DNA of 64,000 nt from an uncultured Chitinophaga sp. GTDB lineage: Bacteria > Bacteroidota > Bacteroidia > Cytophagales > Cyclobacteriaceae. Of the stretch, positions 54,329 to 63,314 are shown in pieces. The DNA lies in contig CABHOK010000018.1 in NCBI GenBank assembly GCA_902168205.1, forward strand, positions 62,001-126,000. The letters are read 5' to 3'. The notes under the pieces were generated by a model. It searched no databases. It was not told the origin of the DNA and saw only the letters and a list, made by a program, of their open reading frames with translations. A program made the position numbers and the translations under genes. Each line of letters opens with the position of its first letter. Positions within the stretch are counted from its first letter, which is position 1.

Positions 54329-56057
54329 ACCTGCTGCCGAAAAAGGAATTCAGGAAAAGAAAAAGATTACTGGTTCAGAAGTCTTATTGAATTCTCTTGT
54401 CGCAGAAGGAGTCGATATAATTTTTGGATACCCGGGCGGAGCGATCATGCCGGTATACGATGCGTTGTACGGCTATGCCGACAAACTCAATCATATACTG
54501 GTTCGTCATGAGCAGGGCGCTATACATGCAGCACAAGGCTATGCCCGCGTATCGGGAAGAACAGGGGTTGTATTTGCAACGTCCGGGCCAGGCGCCACAA
54601 ACCTGGTAACAGGTCTTGCAGACGCAGCGATCGATTCAACACCATTGGTATGTATCACCGGTCAGGTATTTGCACACCTGTTGGGAACAGATGCTTTCCA
54701 GGAAACCGATGTGATAAACACAACCCTGCCGGTAACAAAATGGAATGTACAGGTTGCTGAAGCTAAAGATATAGCACCTGCTGTTGCCAAAGCATTCTAT
54801 ATCGCAAAAACCGGTCGTCCGGGACCTGTGCTCATCGATATCACGAAGAATGCACAGAACGAATTGATCGAAGAAGTTGAGTATAAAAAATGCGATCACA
54901 TCCGTACCTATAAACCGAAGCCGGTTCTTCAACCTTTACAAGTTGAAAAGGCTGCTGAGTTGATCAACGGAGCGAAACGTCCCTATATATTGGCCGGACA
55001 AGGTATATTGTTGTCAGGTGCTACGAAAGAGTTGATCGCATTTTCCGAGAAGACGGGTATACCAGTAGCCTGTACGTTGCTTGGTCTGGGAGCATTCCCG
55101 ACTGACCATCCAAACTATGTAGGTTATCTCGGCATGCATGGTAATTATGGTCCGAATATCAATACCAATGAGTGCGATGTACTCATCGGCATCGGTATGC
55201 GTTTTGACGATCGTGTAACTGGCAACGTAAGTAAATATGCTACCCAAGCCAAAGTAGTACACATCGATATCGATAAAGCAGAGATCAACAAGATCATCAA
55301 GACAGAAGCCTTTATCCATGCCGATGCAAAAGAAGCATTGGAAGCACTCATACAGAAATGTAATGCAGGCAAACACACCGAGTGGGTTGACAGCTTCCAC
55401 AAGCTTAATGACATCGAGTATAATAAAGTCATACACCGTGAATGTAATCCTACAGAGAAAATCACGATGGGTGAAGTGATCTATAATCTTTCGAACTTAT
55501 CGAAAGGTGAAGCGATCGTTGTTACTGATGTAGGACAGCATCAAATGGTAACATCGCGTTACTATAAATATAAGAATCCTAGAACCAACGTAACATCAGG
55601 TGGCGCAGGTACCATGGGCTTTGCATTACCGGCAGCATTGGGCGCTAAACTTGCAAAACCTCAAAACCAGGTTATTGCAGTTATAGGTGATGGCGGATAT
55701 CAGATGACGGTTCAGGAATTAGGAACGATCATGCAGTATGAAATACCGGTAAAGATAATGGTGTTGAATAACAGCTTTCTCGGCATGGTACGCCAGTGGC
55801 AGCAGCTGTTCCACGGCAAGCGTTACTCGTTTACCGAGATGACAAACCCTGACTTCATTAAACTGGCGGGTGCGTACAACATCAAGGCGCGTAAGGTTGA
55901 AGTTCGTGATGATCTGAATGAAGCACTGCAGGAAATGCTTGACTCGAAAACTTCATACTTCCTCGAAGTAGTAGTAGGTAAAGAAGACAACGTATTCCCG
56001 ATGGTACCCGCAGGTGCAGGAGTATCGGATGTACTATTGGAAGCACCTCCTTGCTAA
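54303..56057 (+). CDS. ilvB: acetolactate synthase large subunit
   Basis: A 584-residue ThDP enzyme. The N-terminal domain has [15 protein letters not shown] and the conserved Glu in [14 protein letters not shown]; the central domain has the FAD-related [16 protein letters not shown]; the C-terminal domain has [18 protein letters not shown] with the metal-binding [12 protein letters not shown]. It condenses pyruvate with pyruvate or 2-oxobutanoate. It needs the small subunit gene that follows 72 bp later. Translation probably starts at the ATG at 54303, inside the ilvD frame. Confidence 0.95.
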   Translation: MDALLTKTKPAAEKGIQEKKKITGSEVLLNSLVAEGVDIIFGYPGGAIMPVYDALYGYADKLNHILVRHEQGAIHAAQGYARVSGRTGVVFATSGPGATNLVTGLADAAIDSTPLVCITGQVFAHLLGTDAFQETDVINTTLPVTKWNVQVAEAKDIAPAVAKAFYIAKTGRPGPVLIDITKNAQNELIEEVEYKKCDHIRTYKPKPVLQPLQVEKAAELINGAKRPYILAGQGILLSGATKELIAFSEKTGIPVACTLLGLGAFPTDHPNYVGYLGMHGNYGPNINTNECDVLIGIGMRFDDRVTGNVSKYATQAKVVHIDIDKAEINKIIKTEAFIHADAKEALEALIQKCNAGKHTEWVDSFHKLNDIEYNKVIHRECNPTEKITMGEVIYNLSNLSKGEAIVVTDVGQHQMVTSRYYKYKNPRTNVTSGGAGTMGFALPAALGAKLAKPQNQVIAVIGDGGYQMTVQELGTIMQYEIPVKIMVLNNSFLGMVRQWQQLFHGKRYSFTEMTNPDFIKLAGAYNIKARKVEVRDDLNEALQEMLDSKTSYFLEVVVGKEDNVFPMVPAGAGVSDVLLEAPPC

Positions 56058-56098
56058 ACCATTAACTCACACACTATATCTCACACCTCACACTCCTA

Positions 56099-56126
56099 GT
56101 GGCTAGCAGCCAGTAACTAGAAACTA
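56099..56126. repeat. 7-bp-period patch upstream of ilvN
   Basis: GTGGCTA GCAGCCA GTAACTA GAAACTA, ending 3 bp before the ATG of ilvN at 56130. Confidence 0.6.
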
Positions 56127-56129
56127 ATT

Positions 56130-56423
56130 ATGAAACAGGACTTCACATTAGAAATACATTCAGATAATAACTTTTCGGTTTTGAACCGGATCGTTAATAT
56201 ACTGAACCGGAGAAGAGTAAGGATAAAACGACTGATCGCGCACGAAGCAGAAGATGATTTCCGCAGAGGTGTTGCCGTATTGTTGCTTTTCACAACCGAA
56301 GACATGATGGAAAAAGTAAAACATCAGCTTGAAAAACTGATCGAAGTAGAGCATGCACTATATTATTCTGGCAGCGATCTTTACTGCGAACTCAGCGCTA
56401 AACACAACGAACAGGCGGTATAG
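56130..56423 (+). CDS. ilvN: acetolactate synthase small (regulatory) subunit, short form
   Basis: A 97-residue protein consisting of a single ACT-type domain (FTLEIHSDNNFSVLNRIVNILNRRRVRIKRLIAHEAEDD). It matches the short enterobacterial regulatory subunit in length; many other bacteria have a second C-terminal domain that is absent here. It should bind the large subunit made from the previous gene and may mediate feedback by valine. Its start lies right behind a heptamer patch. Confidence 0.85.
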   Translation: MKQDFTLEIHSDNNFSVLNRIVNILNRRRVRIKRLIAHEAEDDFRRGVAVLLLFTTEDMMEKVKHQLEKLIEVEHALYYSGSDLYCELSAKHNEQAV

Positions 56424-56435
56424 TATATATAACTG

Positions 56436-56485
56436 CACTAAAAAACTAAAACTCATAAACACGTAAAAACTTAAACACAATAAAA
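56436..56485. repeat. 8-bp-period patch directly upstream of ilvC
   Basis: CACTAAAA AACTAAAA CTCATAAA CACGTAAA AACTTAAA CACAATAA, ending 2 bp before the ilvC ATG. The unit CACGTAAA is the reverse complement of the TTTACGTG octamer seen at 30007-30038. Confidence 0.6.
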
Positions 56486-57556
56486 ATGGCAAAGATTAAT
56501 TTCGGCGGAACCATAGAAGAAGTAGTAACTCGCGAAGAGTTCCCAATGGAAAAAGCTCTGGACGTAATGAAGAATGAAACCATTGCAATCATTGGATACG
56601 GTGTACAAGGTCCTGCACAGGCTCTTAACCTTCGTGACAATGGTTTTAAAGTAATCATTGGTCAGCGTAAAGGATCAAAGACCTGGGATAAAGCAGTTGA
56701 ACACGGATGGGTTCCTGGCGAAACATTGTTCGAGATTGAAGAAGCAGCAAAAAAAGGAACCGTTATTCAATTCCTTCTTTCAGATGCTGGTCAGATCGAA
56801 CTGTGGCCTACTATTAAGCCCTATATCACAAAAGGAAAGACCCTATATTTCTCTCACGGCTTCGGTATAACTTTCAAAGATCAGACAAACATTATTCCTT
56901 CTGCTGATGTAGATGTAATTCTGGCTGCTCCAAAAGGATCCGGTACATCGGTACGCAGATTGTTCCTGCAAGGTAAAGGTATCAACGCCAGCTACGCTGT
57001 ATTCCAGGATGCAACCGGCAATGCTAAAACAAAAGCTATAGCATTGGGTATCGGTGTAGGTGCAGGTTACTTGTTTGAGACAGACTTCAGAAAAGAAGTA
57101 TACTCTGATCTTACCGGTGAGCGCGGAACATTGATGGGTGCTATCGCAGGTATATTCGAAGCTCAATACGAAGTGCTGCGTTCAAAAGGTCACACACCTT
57201 CAGAAGCATTCAACGAAACCGTTGAAGAATTAACACAGTCACTCATGCCACTGGTTGCTGAGAACGGTATGGACTGGATGTACGCTAACTGTTCTACAAC
57301 AGCACAGCGTGGCGCGCTTGACTGGAAGAAGAAATTCAAGGCTGCTACACTTCCTGTGTTCAAAGAACTTTACGAAAGCGTAGAGTCAGGTGCTGAAGCA
57401 AAACGTACGATCGATACTTGCAGCAAGCCTGACTACCGCGAGAAACTCGCAGAAGAATTGAAAGAACTTCGCGAAAGCGAACTGTGGCAAGCCGGTGCTG
57501 CCGTACGCAAACTGCGTCCGGAGAAGCAGCAGGTTGAAGCCAGCATGATAAACTAA
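56486..57556 (+). CDS. ilvC: ketol-acid reductoisomerase (class I)
   Basis: A 356-residue enzyme. The N-terminal Rossmann domain has GYGVQGPAQALNLRDNGFKVIIGQRKGSKTWDKA; the basic residues after the second strand suggest NADPH. The C-terminal knotted domain has YSDLTGERGTLMGAIAGIFEAQYEVL with the magnesium-binding Asp and Glu. It isomerises and reduces acetolactate and acetohydroxybutyrate. Its Rossmann start MAKINFGGTIEEVV is the usual Bacteroidota form. A strong hairpin follows in the gap to ilvA. Confidence 0.95.
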   Translation: MAKINFGGTIEEVVTREEFPMEKALDVMKNETIAIIGYGVQGPAQALNLRDNGFKVIIGQRKGSKTWDKAVEHGWVPGETLFEIEEAAKKGTVIQFLLSDAGQIELWPTIKPYITKGKTLYFSHGFGITFKDQTNIIPSADVDVILAAPKGSGTSVRRLFLQGKGINASYAVFQDATGNAKTKAIALGIGVGAGYLFETDFRKEVYSDLTGERGTLMGAIAGIFEAQYEVLRSKGHTPSEAFNETVEELTQSLMPLVAENGMDWMYANCSTTAQRGALDWKKKFKAATLPVFKELYESVESGAEAKRTIDTCSKPDYREKLAEELKELRESELWQAGAAVRKLRPEKQQVEASMIN

Positions 57557-57570
57557 TTTATATATAGCTA

Positions 57571-57603
57571 TACCACTTGCTGCATGTAAAGCAGCAAGTG
57601 GTA
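57571..57603 (+). other. perfect 13-bp hairpin between ilvC and ilvA
   Basis: 13 perfect pairs (57571-57583 with 57591-57603) and a 7-nt loop, but no T tract follows. It may be a stability element, or allow partial termination, between ilvC and ilvA. Confidence 0.6.
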
Positions 57604-57619
57604 AGCTTTGAAGATCACT

Positions 57620-58873
57620 ATGTCAACAACAACACAAACATATACCCTGAATGTCAACGCAGCCGCGGAAGTATTAAAATCCGTAGTGCTGAAAACACCG
57701 TTGCAGTACCATCGCAAGCTTTCTGAAAAATTCAAGGCAGAGATTTACGTAAAACGTGAAGACCTGCAGGTAGTGCGCTCTTATAAATTGCGAGGTGCCT
57801 ATAATTTGATTCAAAGCTTAACGGAAGAACAACGTAAACGTGGTGTAGTTTGTGCCAGTGCCGGGAACCATGCGCAAGGTGTAGCGTTCTCGTGCAAACA
57901 TCTGGATATAAAAGGTGTGATCTATATGCCGGCCATTACGCCCAAGCAGAAGATTAACCAGGTAAAAATGTTCGGTGGCGATAACATCGAGATTGTACTC
58001 ACGGGTGATACATTTGACGAATGCCAGGCGCATGCGTTAGAGTTTACACAGAAGAACAACATGGTGTTCATTCCGCCATTCGATCATGTGAAAGTGATTG
58101 AAGGACAAGGAACCGTTGCCAAAGAAATACTCGATGAAGTATCCGGTATAGATTACGTCTTCGTACCTATCGGTGGAGGTGGATTGTGTGCCGGCCTGGG
58201 TGAATACTTCAGAACATATTCTCCTCAAACAAAAATTATAGGTGTAGAGCCAACCGGTGCGCCTTCTATGAAGGAAGCACTGAAAGAAGGTAAACCTGTA
58301 AAACTTGAAAAGATACAACGCTTCGTAGATGGAGCATCTGTACAACGTGTAGGTGACTTAACATTTTCATTCTGCAAAGAAATACTGGCTGACATGCTGC
58401 TGGTGCCGGAAGGAAAAGTGAGCTCTACTATACTTCAGCTCTATAACCAGGATGCTATTGTAGCAGAACCTGCCGGAGCGCTTTCAATTGCTGCACTGGA
58501 TCAGTATGCAGAACAGATCAAAGGTAAAAAAGTTGTGTGTATACTCAGCGGTGGTAACAACGACATCGATCGCATGCAGGAGATCAAAGAACGATCACTG
58601 CTATACGAAGGACTAAAACATTATTTCATCGTGCGCTTTGCACAGCGCCCTGGTGCACTGAAAGAATTTGTGAACCAGATACTCGGTCCCACCGATGATA
58701 TTGTTCGCTTCGAATTCATTCAAAAACATAACAAAGAAACAGGTCCGGCATTGATCGGTATTGAAGTGAAATCAACCGAAGACTTCAAATCATTGATCGA
58801 GCGCATGGATAGTCACAAGCTGAATTATACGCTTGTGAATCAGAACGAAAACCTGTTCGAATATTTAGTGTAG
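57620..58873 (+). CDS. ilvA: threonine ammonia-lyase (threonine dehydratase)
   Basis: A 417-residue PLP enzyme starting at ATG 57620; the TTG at 57608 is less likely. The catalytic Lys56 is in RSYKLRGAYN, followed by the substrate-binding CASAGNHAQGVAFSC and the PLP phosphate loop PIGGGGLCAGL. The C-terminal about 80 residues (HYFIVRFAQRPGALKEFVNQIL) form one ACT-like regulatory domain, shorter than the two in the E. coli enzyme. It makes 2-oxobutanoate from threonine for isoleucine synthesis. A clear terminator follows. Confidence 0.92.
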   Translation: MSTTTQTYTLNVNAAAEVLKSVVLKTPLQYHRKLSEKFKAEIYVKREDLQVVRSYKLRGAYNLIQSLTEEQRKRGVVCASAGNHAQGVAFSCKHLDIKGVIYMPAITPKQKINQVKMFGGDNIEIVLTGDTFDECQAHALEFTQKNNMVFIPPFDHVKVIEGQGTVAKEILDEVSGIDYVFVPIGGGGLCAGLGEYFRTYSPQTKIIGVEPTGAPSMKEALKEGKPVKLEKIQRFVDGASVQRVGDLTFSFCKEILADMLLVPEGKVSSTILQLYNQDAIVAEPAGALSIAALDQYAEQIKGKKVVCILSGGNNDIDRMQEIKERSLLYEGLKHYFIVRFAQRPGALKEFVNQILGPTDDIVRFEFIQKHNKETGPALIGIEVKSTEDFKSLIERMDSHKLNYTLVNQNENLFEYLV

Positions 58874-58900
58874 AATTTTTATATCCCGCATATATACTTG

Positions 58901-58930
58901 AATGCCACTACCTCAGTGGCATTTTTGTTT
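58901..58930 (+). terminator. terminator after ilvA
   Basis: A perfect 9-bp stem (58901-58909 with 58915-58923), 5-nt loop, then TTTTTGTTT. It closes the ilvE-ilvA unit. Confidence 0.85.
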
Positions 58931-58964
58931 AGATCGAGTCTGGTGTAGCAACGATTTTTGGTTT

Positions 58965-59035
58965 CCGCAAAGGGCGCAGAGATACGCAGATTAAATGCAT
59001 TGTCTGCGAAAATCTGTCCCGATAACTATCGGGAC
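58965..59035. repeat. 9-bp-period patch and palindrome before the helicase gene
   Basis: CCGCAAAGG GCGCAGAGA TACGCAGAT at 58965-58991 (period 9), then GTCCCGATA/TATCGGGAC as an inverted repeat at 59016-59035. Confidence 0.5.
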
Positions 59036-59068
59036 GGACAACAAAATTTTAATTACCTTCACACGGTG

Positions 59069-60937
59069 ATGCAGAATATAGCAGGCATGATAACCCCGTT
59101 AGACAGTAACCCGATTTTTGATTTAGCTGCAAACCTTGTCAACCAAACAAACCGGCATATTTTTCTTACCGGTAAAGCCGGTACCGGTAAAACAACTTTT
59201 CTGAAGTATATAAAAGAGCATTCTCCCAAGAAGAGCATTATAGTAGCACCCACCGGTATAGCTGCGATCAATTGTGGAGGCGTAACGATTCACTCGTTTT
59301 TTCAATTGCCGTTTGGTCCATTTATACCCGTGCCACAGCGAGTGGATAATGATTCTGCTGAGTTATCGGATGCCTATACCTTGCTGCAAAATCTTCGTAT
59401 TCACAATGAAAAGCGTGAACTGTTTGAAGAGATTGAGTTGCTGATCATTGATGAGATTTCCATGGTGCGATGTGATGTGCTTGATGCGATCGATGTTGTG
59501 CTTCGCCACGTTCGCAAGAAGCGGGGTATTCCGTTCGGTGGTGTACAAATGATTTATATAGGTGATCTCTTTCAATTGCCGCCTGTTGTGCAGGAACACG
59601 AGTGGAGTATACTTCGTAATTTCTATCGTACACCTTTTTTCTTTCATGCTAAAGTTATCGAGCAGATACCACCGCTCATTATTGAATTGCAAAAGATATA
59701 TAGGCAGCAGGATCCGTTGTTTATCGATCTACTGAATCGTGTTCGAAATAATATAACTTCTCAGGAGGATTTGGAATTACTGAATAGCTGCCACAACAAA
59801 TCACTTATTCCAAATGAAACCGAAGCTGTTATTACATTAACGTCACACAACTACCTCGCAGACCGCATCAATACCGAAGAACTTGCCAAGTTACCGGGAG
59901 AACCATCTTTGTTTGATGGAACCGTGGATGGTGATTTTCCTGCCAAATCTTATCCAACAGAAAAGCAGCTGGTTTTGAAGGAAGGCGTTCAGATCATGTT
60001 TATTAAAAATGACATGAAGCAGAAGGAGAGGAGGTATTACAATGGTAAACTCGGACGTATATCCTGTATTAATGGTGAAAAGGTATATGTAGAATTTCCG
60101 GGTGAATCGGAACATCTCGTGCTGGAGCGTGAAGTGTGGAGGAATATCCGATATGTATATAATCCGAAAGAGCAACTGGTGGAAGAGCAGGAATTAGGAC
60201 AATTCAGCCAGTTCCCGATACGACTGGCCTGGGCGATTACGATTCATAAAAGTCAGGGACTTACGTTTCAGAAAATAGTTATTGACGCTGCCAATTCATT
60301 CTCTGCCGGACAGGTATATGTAGCATTGAGCCGCTGTACTTCGCTGCAAGGTATAGCACTGAAATCATCGATAACGAACAAAAGCATTCAAACTGATGAA
60401 CGTATTCTGAGCTTTATGCAGCAGAGTACATCCGTGCAGGAATTGCAACGTATATACCAAGACGAAAAGCATCAATACTTATATAGCATTCTGATAAAAG
60501 CTTTTGAATGGAATGCCGTTTCGAATCAGATCGATGCGATCATGCATGTATTCGATAAGCGAAACATCCCTCACAAAGAAGAGGCTGTAGCGCTGATGCA
60601 GACTATATATACCTGGATTGAAGAGAATAAAAAAGTAAGCCGGATTTTTCAGCGGCATTTATATGCCTGGATGAAAGAAGCATCTGACCAGGAAGATTAC
60701 ACACATGTACACCAACGCGTAGACGATGCATCAAAATACTTTTCAACAAAAATGAATGAAGAAGTTATAGGGCCTTTGGAGCGACATATAGATGCAACAC
60801 GCAAGATGAAGAAAGTACGCAAGTACCTGAAGGATGTTCAACTCCTGCTTCGTATACTTTTGTTACAGCAAAAATCGATGGTACAATCCAAAGAATTACT
60901 CTTGGTTAGTAATCCTCAACAACCAATCAGTCGTTAG
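59069..60937 (+). CDS. Pif1/RecD-like superfamily 1 DNA helicase
   Basis: A 622-residue ATPase. The Walker A is GKAGTGKT (35-42), the Walker B is LLIIDEISMVRCDVLDAID, followed by GDLFQLPPVV. The C-terminal SF1 motifs are RLAWAITIHKSQGLTF and GQVYVALSRCTSLQGIAL. This is the Pif1-like layout common in Bacteroidota; such helicases unwind DNA 5' to 3' in replication or repair. The start at 59069 fits the family; the ATG at 59087 is an alternative. The gene has no link to amino acid synthesis although it lies between ilvA and leuC. It has its own flanking terminators, so it is an independent unit. Confidence 0.85.
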   Translation: MQNIAGMITPLDSNPIFDLAANLVNQTNRHIFLTGKAGTGKTTFLKYIKEHSPKKSIIVAPTGIAAINCGGVTIHSFFQLPFGPFIPVPQRVDNDSAELSDAYTLLQNLRIHNEKRELFEEIELLIIDEISMVRCDVLDAIDVVLRHVRKKRGIPFGGVQMIYIGDLFQLPPVVQEHEWSILRNFYRTPFFFHAKVIEQIPPLIIELQKIYRQQDPLFIDLLNRVRNNITSQEDLELLNSCHNKSLIPNETEAVITLTSHNYLADRINTEELAKLPGEPSLFDGTVDGDFPAKSYPTEKQLVLKEGVQIMFIKNDMKQKERRYYNGKLGRISCINGEKVYVEFPGESEHLVLEREVWRNIRYVYNPKEQLVEEQELGQFSQFPIRLAWAITIHKSQGLTFQKIVIDAANSFSAGQVYVALSRCTSLQGIALKSSITNKSIQTDERILSFMQQSTSVQELQRIYQDEKHQYLYSILIKAFEWNAVSNQIDAIMHVFDKRNIPHKEEAVALMQTIYTWIEENKKVSRIFQRHLYAWMKEASDQEDYTHVHQRVDDASKYFSTKMNEEVIGPLERHIDATRKMKKVRKYLKDVQLLLRILLLQQKSMVQSKELLLVSNPQQPISR

Positions 60938-61087
60938 TTTTGTTAAATATTTTTTAACAATTCGTTGATGTACCCCTTAACTTTTTCCATCTTCGTGTTT
61001 CAGGAGCCCCTCTGTGTAGAAAAGATTTTTTAAATGATCAAATCATCTGAAAGTGATGTTTTGAAATAAAGTATAAAGCATTCGTAT

Positions 61088-61129
61088 CGTCCCGTCTGAG
61101 CATTGCCCAGACGGGACGTTTCGTTTTTT
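61088..61129 (+). terminator. terminator between the helicase gene and leuC
   Basis: A perfect 11-bp stem (61088-61098 with 61108-61118), 9-nt loop, then TTTCGTTTTTT. It is 150 bp after the helicase stop codon and 76 bp before the leuC ATG. It could terminate the helicase message; no competing antiterminator was found upstream, so a leu attenuator is not supported. Confidence 0.8.
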
Positions 61130-61204
61130 AGGGATCAGGACAAACTAACACTTGTTCTATTCCGAGTTATAAACAGTAAAATAAATTAAGACTTAAACTG
61201 AGAC

Positions 61205-62611
61205 ATGAGTCAACCGAAAACACTGTTCGACAAAATCTGGGATGCACATGTGGTGAAGAAAAGTGAAGGGTACCCGGATGTAGTGTACATCGACCGTCAC
61301 TTCATTCACGAAGTAACCAGCCCGCAAGCTTTTGATGGATTACGCAAACGTGGCATCAAAGTTTTTAATCCGGCCCGTACAACGGCTACACCGGATCACA
61401 ACGTACCAACCAAAGATCAGCACCTTCCGATCAAGGAAGCACTCTCTCGCCACCAGGTAGAAACACTTCGAAAAAATACAGCCGAGTTTGGCGTAACACT
61501 TTACGATCTTGGACATCCATTCCAGGGAATCGTTCACATCATTGGTCCGGAGTTGGGATTAACCTTGCCGGGCATGACCATCGTATGTGGTGATAGTCAT
61601 ACATCTACACACGGTGCTTTTGGAAGTATAGCATTTGGTATAGGTACCAGCGAAGTAGAGCAGGTGCTGGCTACACAATGTATACTGCAGTATCGTCCGA
61701 AGACCATGCGCATCGAGATCAACGGTAAGCTTGGTAAAGGCGTAGTATCAAAAGATATTATCCTATATATCATTTCTAAAATTTCTGCGAGTGGTGCCAC
61801 CGGATTCTTTGTTGAGTATGCCGGTGAAGCAATTCGTAATCTCTCCATGGAGGCGCGTATGACCATCTGTAACATGAGCATCGAAATGGGTGCACGTGGT
61901 GGTTTGATTGCTCCGGATGAGACAACGTTCAATTATATCAAAGGAAGAAAGTTCGCACCACAGGGAGCAGAGTTTGATAAACTTGTTGAGAAGTGGAGTG
62001 CATTGAAAACAGACGAAGGTGCTAAATACGATCAGGTATTAACCTATGATGCTGCAGATATAGCACCGATGATTACCTACGGAACCAATCCGGGTATGGG
62101 TATAAAGGTTACAGACCGTATCCCTACCGTTGCAGAACTCAGCGACATCAGCGAACAAAATTCATTTACAAAGTCATTGGAGTATATGGGCCTTGAACAA
62201 GGTTCACAACTTCTTGGTAAATCAGTTGACTATGTGTTCATCGGAAGCTGTACCAATGCGCGCATTGAAGACTTAAGACTTGTTGCTTCCATCGTGAAAG
62301 GCAAGAAGAAAGCAGAAGGCGTTGAAGTATGGGTAGTGCCTGGTTCAAAACAAGTAGAAGAGCAGGCGCGCAAAGAAGGTCTGCACAAAATATTTGAAGA
62401 AGCAGGTTTTGAATTACGCGAACCCGGATGTTCAGCTTGCCTTGGTATGAACGAAGATAAAATTCCTGCCGGCAAATATTGCATCAGTACATCGAACCGA
62501 AACTTCGAAGGGAGACAAGGACCGAAGTCCAGAACATTCCTGGCAAGTCCGCTAAGTGCAGCCGCTGCGGCTATAACAGGAAAAGTGACAGACGTACGCG
62601 AACTGGTATAA
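61205..62611 (+). CDS. leuC: 3-isopropylmalate dehydratase large subunit
   Basis: A 468-residue aconitase-type Fe-S enzyme. The cluster Cys are Cys349 ([12 protein letters not shown]), Cys409 and Cys412 ([10 protein letters not shown]). Other landmarks are [26 protein letters not shown] and the closing [20 protein letters not shown]. It isomerises 2- to 3-isopropylmalate in leucine synthesis together with LeuD, whose gene follows 39 bp later. leuA is not seen in the window. Confidence 0.95.
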   Translation: MSQPKTLFDKIWDAHVVKKSEGYPDVVYIDRHFIHEVTSPQAFDGLRKRGIKVFNPARTTATPDHNVPTKDQHLPIKEALSRHQVETLRKNTAEFGVTLYDLGHPFQGIVHIIGPELGLTLPGMTIVCGDSHTSTHGAFGSIAFGIGTSEVEQVLATQCILQYRPKTMRIEINGKLGKGVVSKDIILYIISKISASGATGFFVEYAGEAIRNLSMEARMTICNMSIEMGARGGLIAPDETTFNYIKGRKFAPQGAEFDKLVEKWSALKTDEGAKYDQVLTYDAADIAPMITYGTNPGMGIKVTDRIPTVAELSDISEQNSFTKSLEYMGLEQGSQLLGKSVDYVFIGSCTNARIEDLRLVASIVKGKKKAEGVEVWVVPGSKQVEEQARKEGLHKIFEEAGFELREPGCSACLGMNEDKIPAGKYCISTSNRNFEGRQGPKSRTFLASPLSAAAAAITGKVTDVRELV

Positions 62612-62646
62612 TTACGATTAACGTTTAACGAATAACTGATAACGAA
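62612..62646. repeat. 7-bp-period patch between leuC and leuD
   Basis: Five heptamers, TTACGAT TAACGTT TAACGAA TAACTGA TAACGAA, filling the gap to 4 bp before the leuD ATG. Confidence 0.65.
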
Positions 62647-62650
62647 CATC

Positions 62651-63238
62651 ATGGCAAAAGAGAAATTCACAACGTTAAAAAGTCGCGCAGTACCGCTGTC
62701 GATTGAAAATATAGATACTGACCAGATCATTCCTGCACGTTTCCTGAAAGCTACTACACGCGATGGCTTCGGAGAAAATTTATTCAGAGACTGGCGCTAT
62801 AACAGCGACAATACTCCGAAAGCAGATTTTGTTCTGAACGATAATACATACTCCGGACAAATACTGGTAGCCGGCAAAAACTTCGGCTGTGGCAGTAGTC
62901 GTGAGCACGCAGCGTGGGCTATAGCTGACTATGGCTTTCGCGTAGTGATCTCCAGCTTCTTTGCAGACATATTCAAGAACAATGCATTGAACAACGCTAC
63001 ACTTCCGGTACAGGTAACAGATGCATTTCTGAAAAAAATATTTGCAGCGATCGAGAAAAATCCTGCCACTACCATCACTGTAGATCTCGAAAATCAGAAA
63101 GTAACACTTGAAGATGGCTCATCCGAATCATTTGATATCAATGCCTATAAAAAGATCTGTCTTGCAAATGGCTACGATGATATCGACTATCTGCTAAGCC
63201 TTCGCGAAGAAATAAAACAATTCGAAACCGCGCGCTAG
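62651..63238 (+). CDS. leuD: 3-isopropylmalate dehydratase small subunit
   Basis: A 195-residue swivelling-domain subunit: [47 protein letters not shown] and [18 protein letters not shown] are all present. It completes LeuC. It is followed 76 bp later by leuB with a heptamer patch in between. Confidence 0.95.
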   Translation: MAKEKFTTLKSRAVPLSIENIDTDQIIPARFLKATTRDGFGENLFRDWRYNSDNTPKADFVLNDNTYSGQILVAGKNFGCGSSREHAAWAIADYGFRVVISSFFADIFKNNALNNATLPVQVTDAFLKKIFAAIEKNPATTITVDLENQKVTLEDGSSESFDINAYKKICLANGYDDIDYLLSLREEIKQFETAR

Positions 63239-63270
63239 GTATATACTGGCATCAACACACTCACATTACT

Positions 63271-63298
63271 CGAAGCTCGCAACTGGCAGCTCACAGCT
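63271..63298. repeat. 7-bp-period patch upstream of leuB
   Basis: CGAAGCT CGCAACT GGCAGCT CACAGCT, ending 16 bp before the leuB ATG. Confidence 0.6.
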
Positions 63299-63314
63299 TA
63301 AAAAGAATTTTGTA

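Noticed and set aside
60968-61069. Two short frames before leuC (21 and 11 codons) as a leu leader peptide
   Set aside because: They have no run of Leu codons, and no segment upstream can pair with the arms of the terminator at 61088-61118. The hairpin is better explained as the terminator of the helicase gene.
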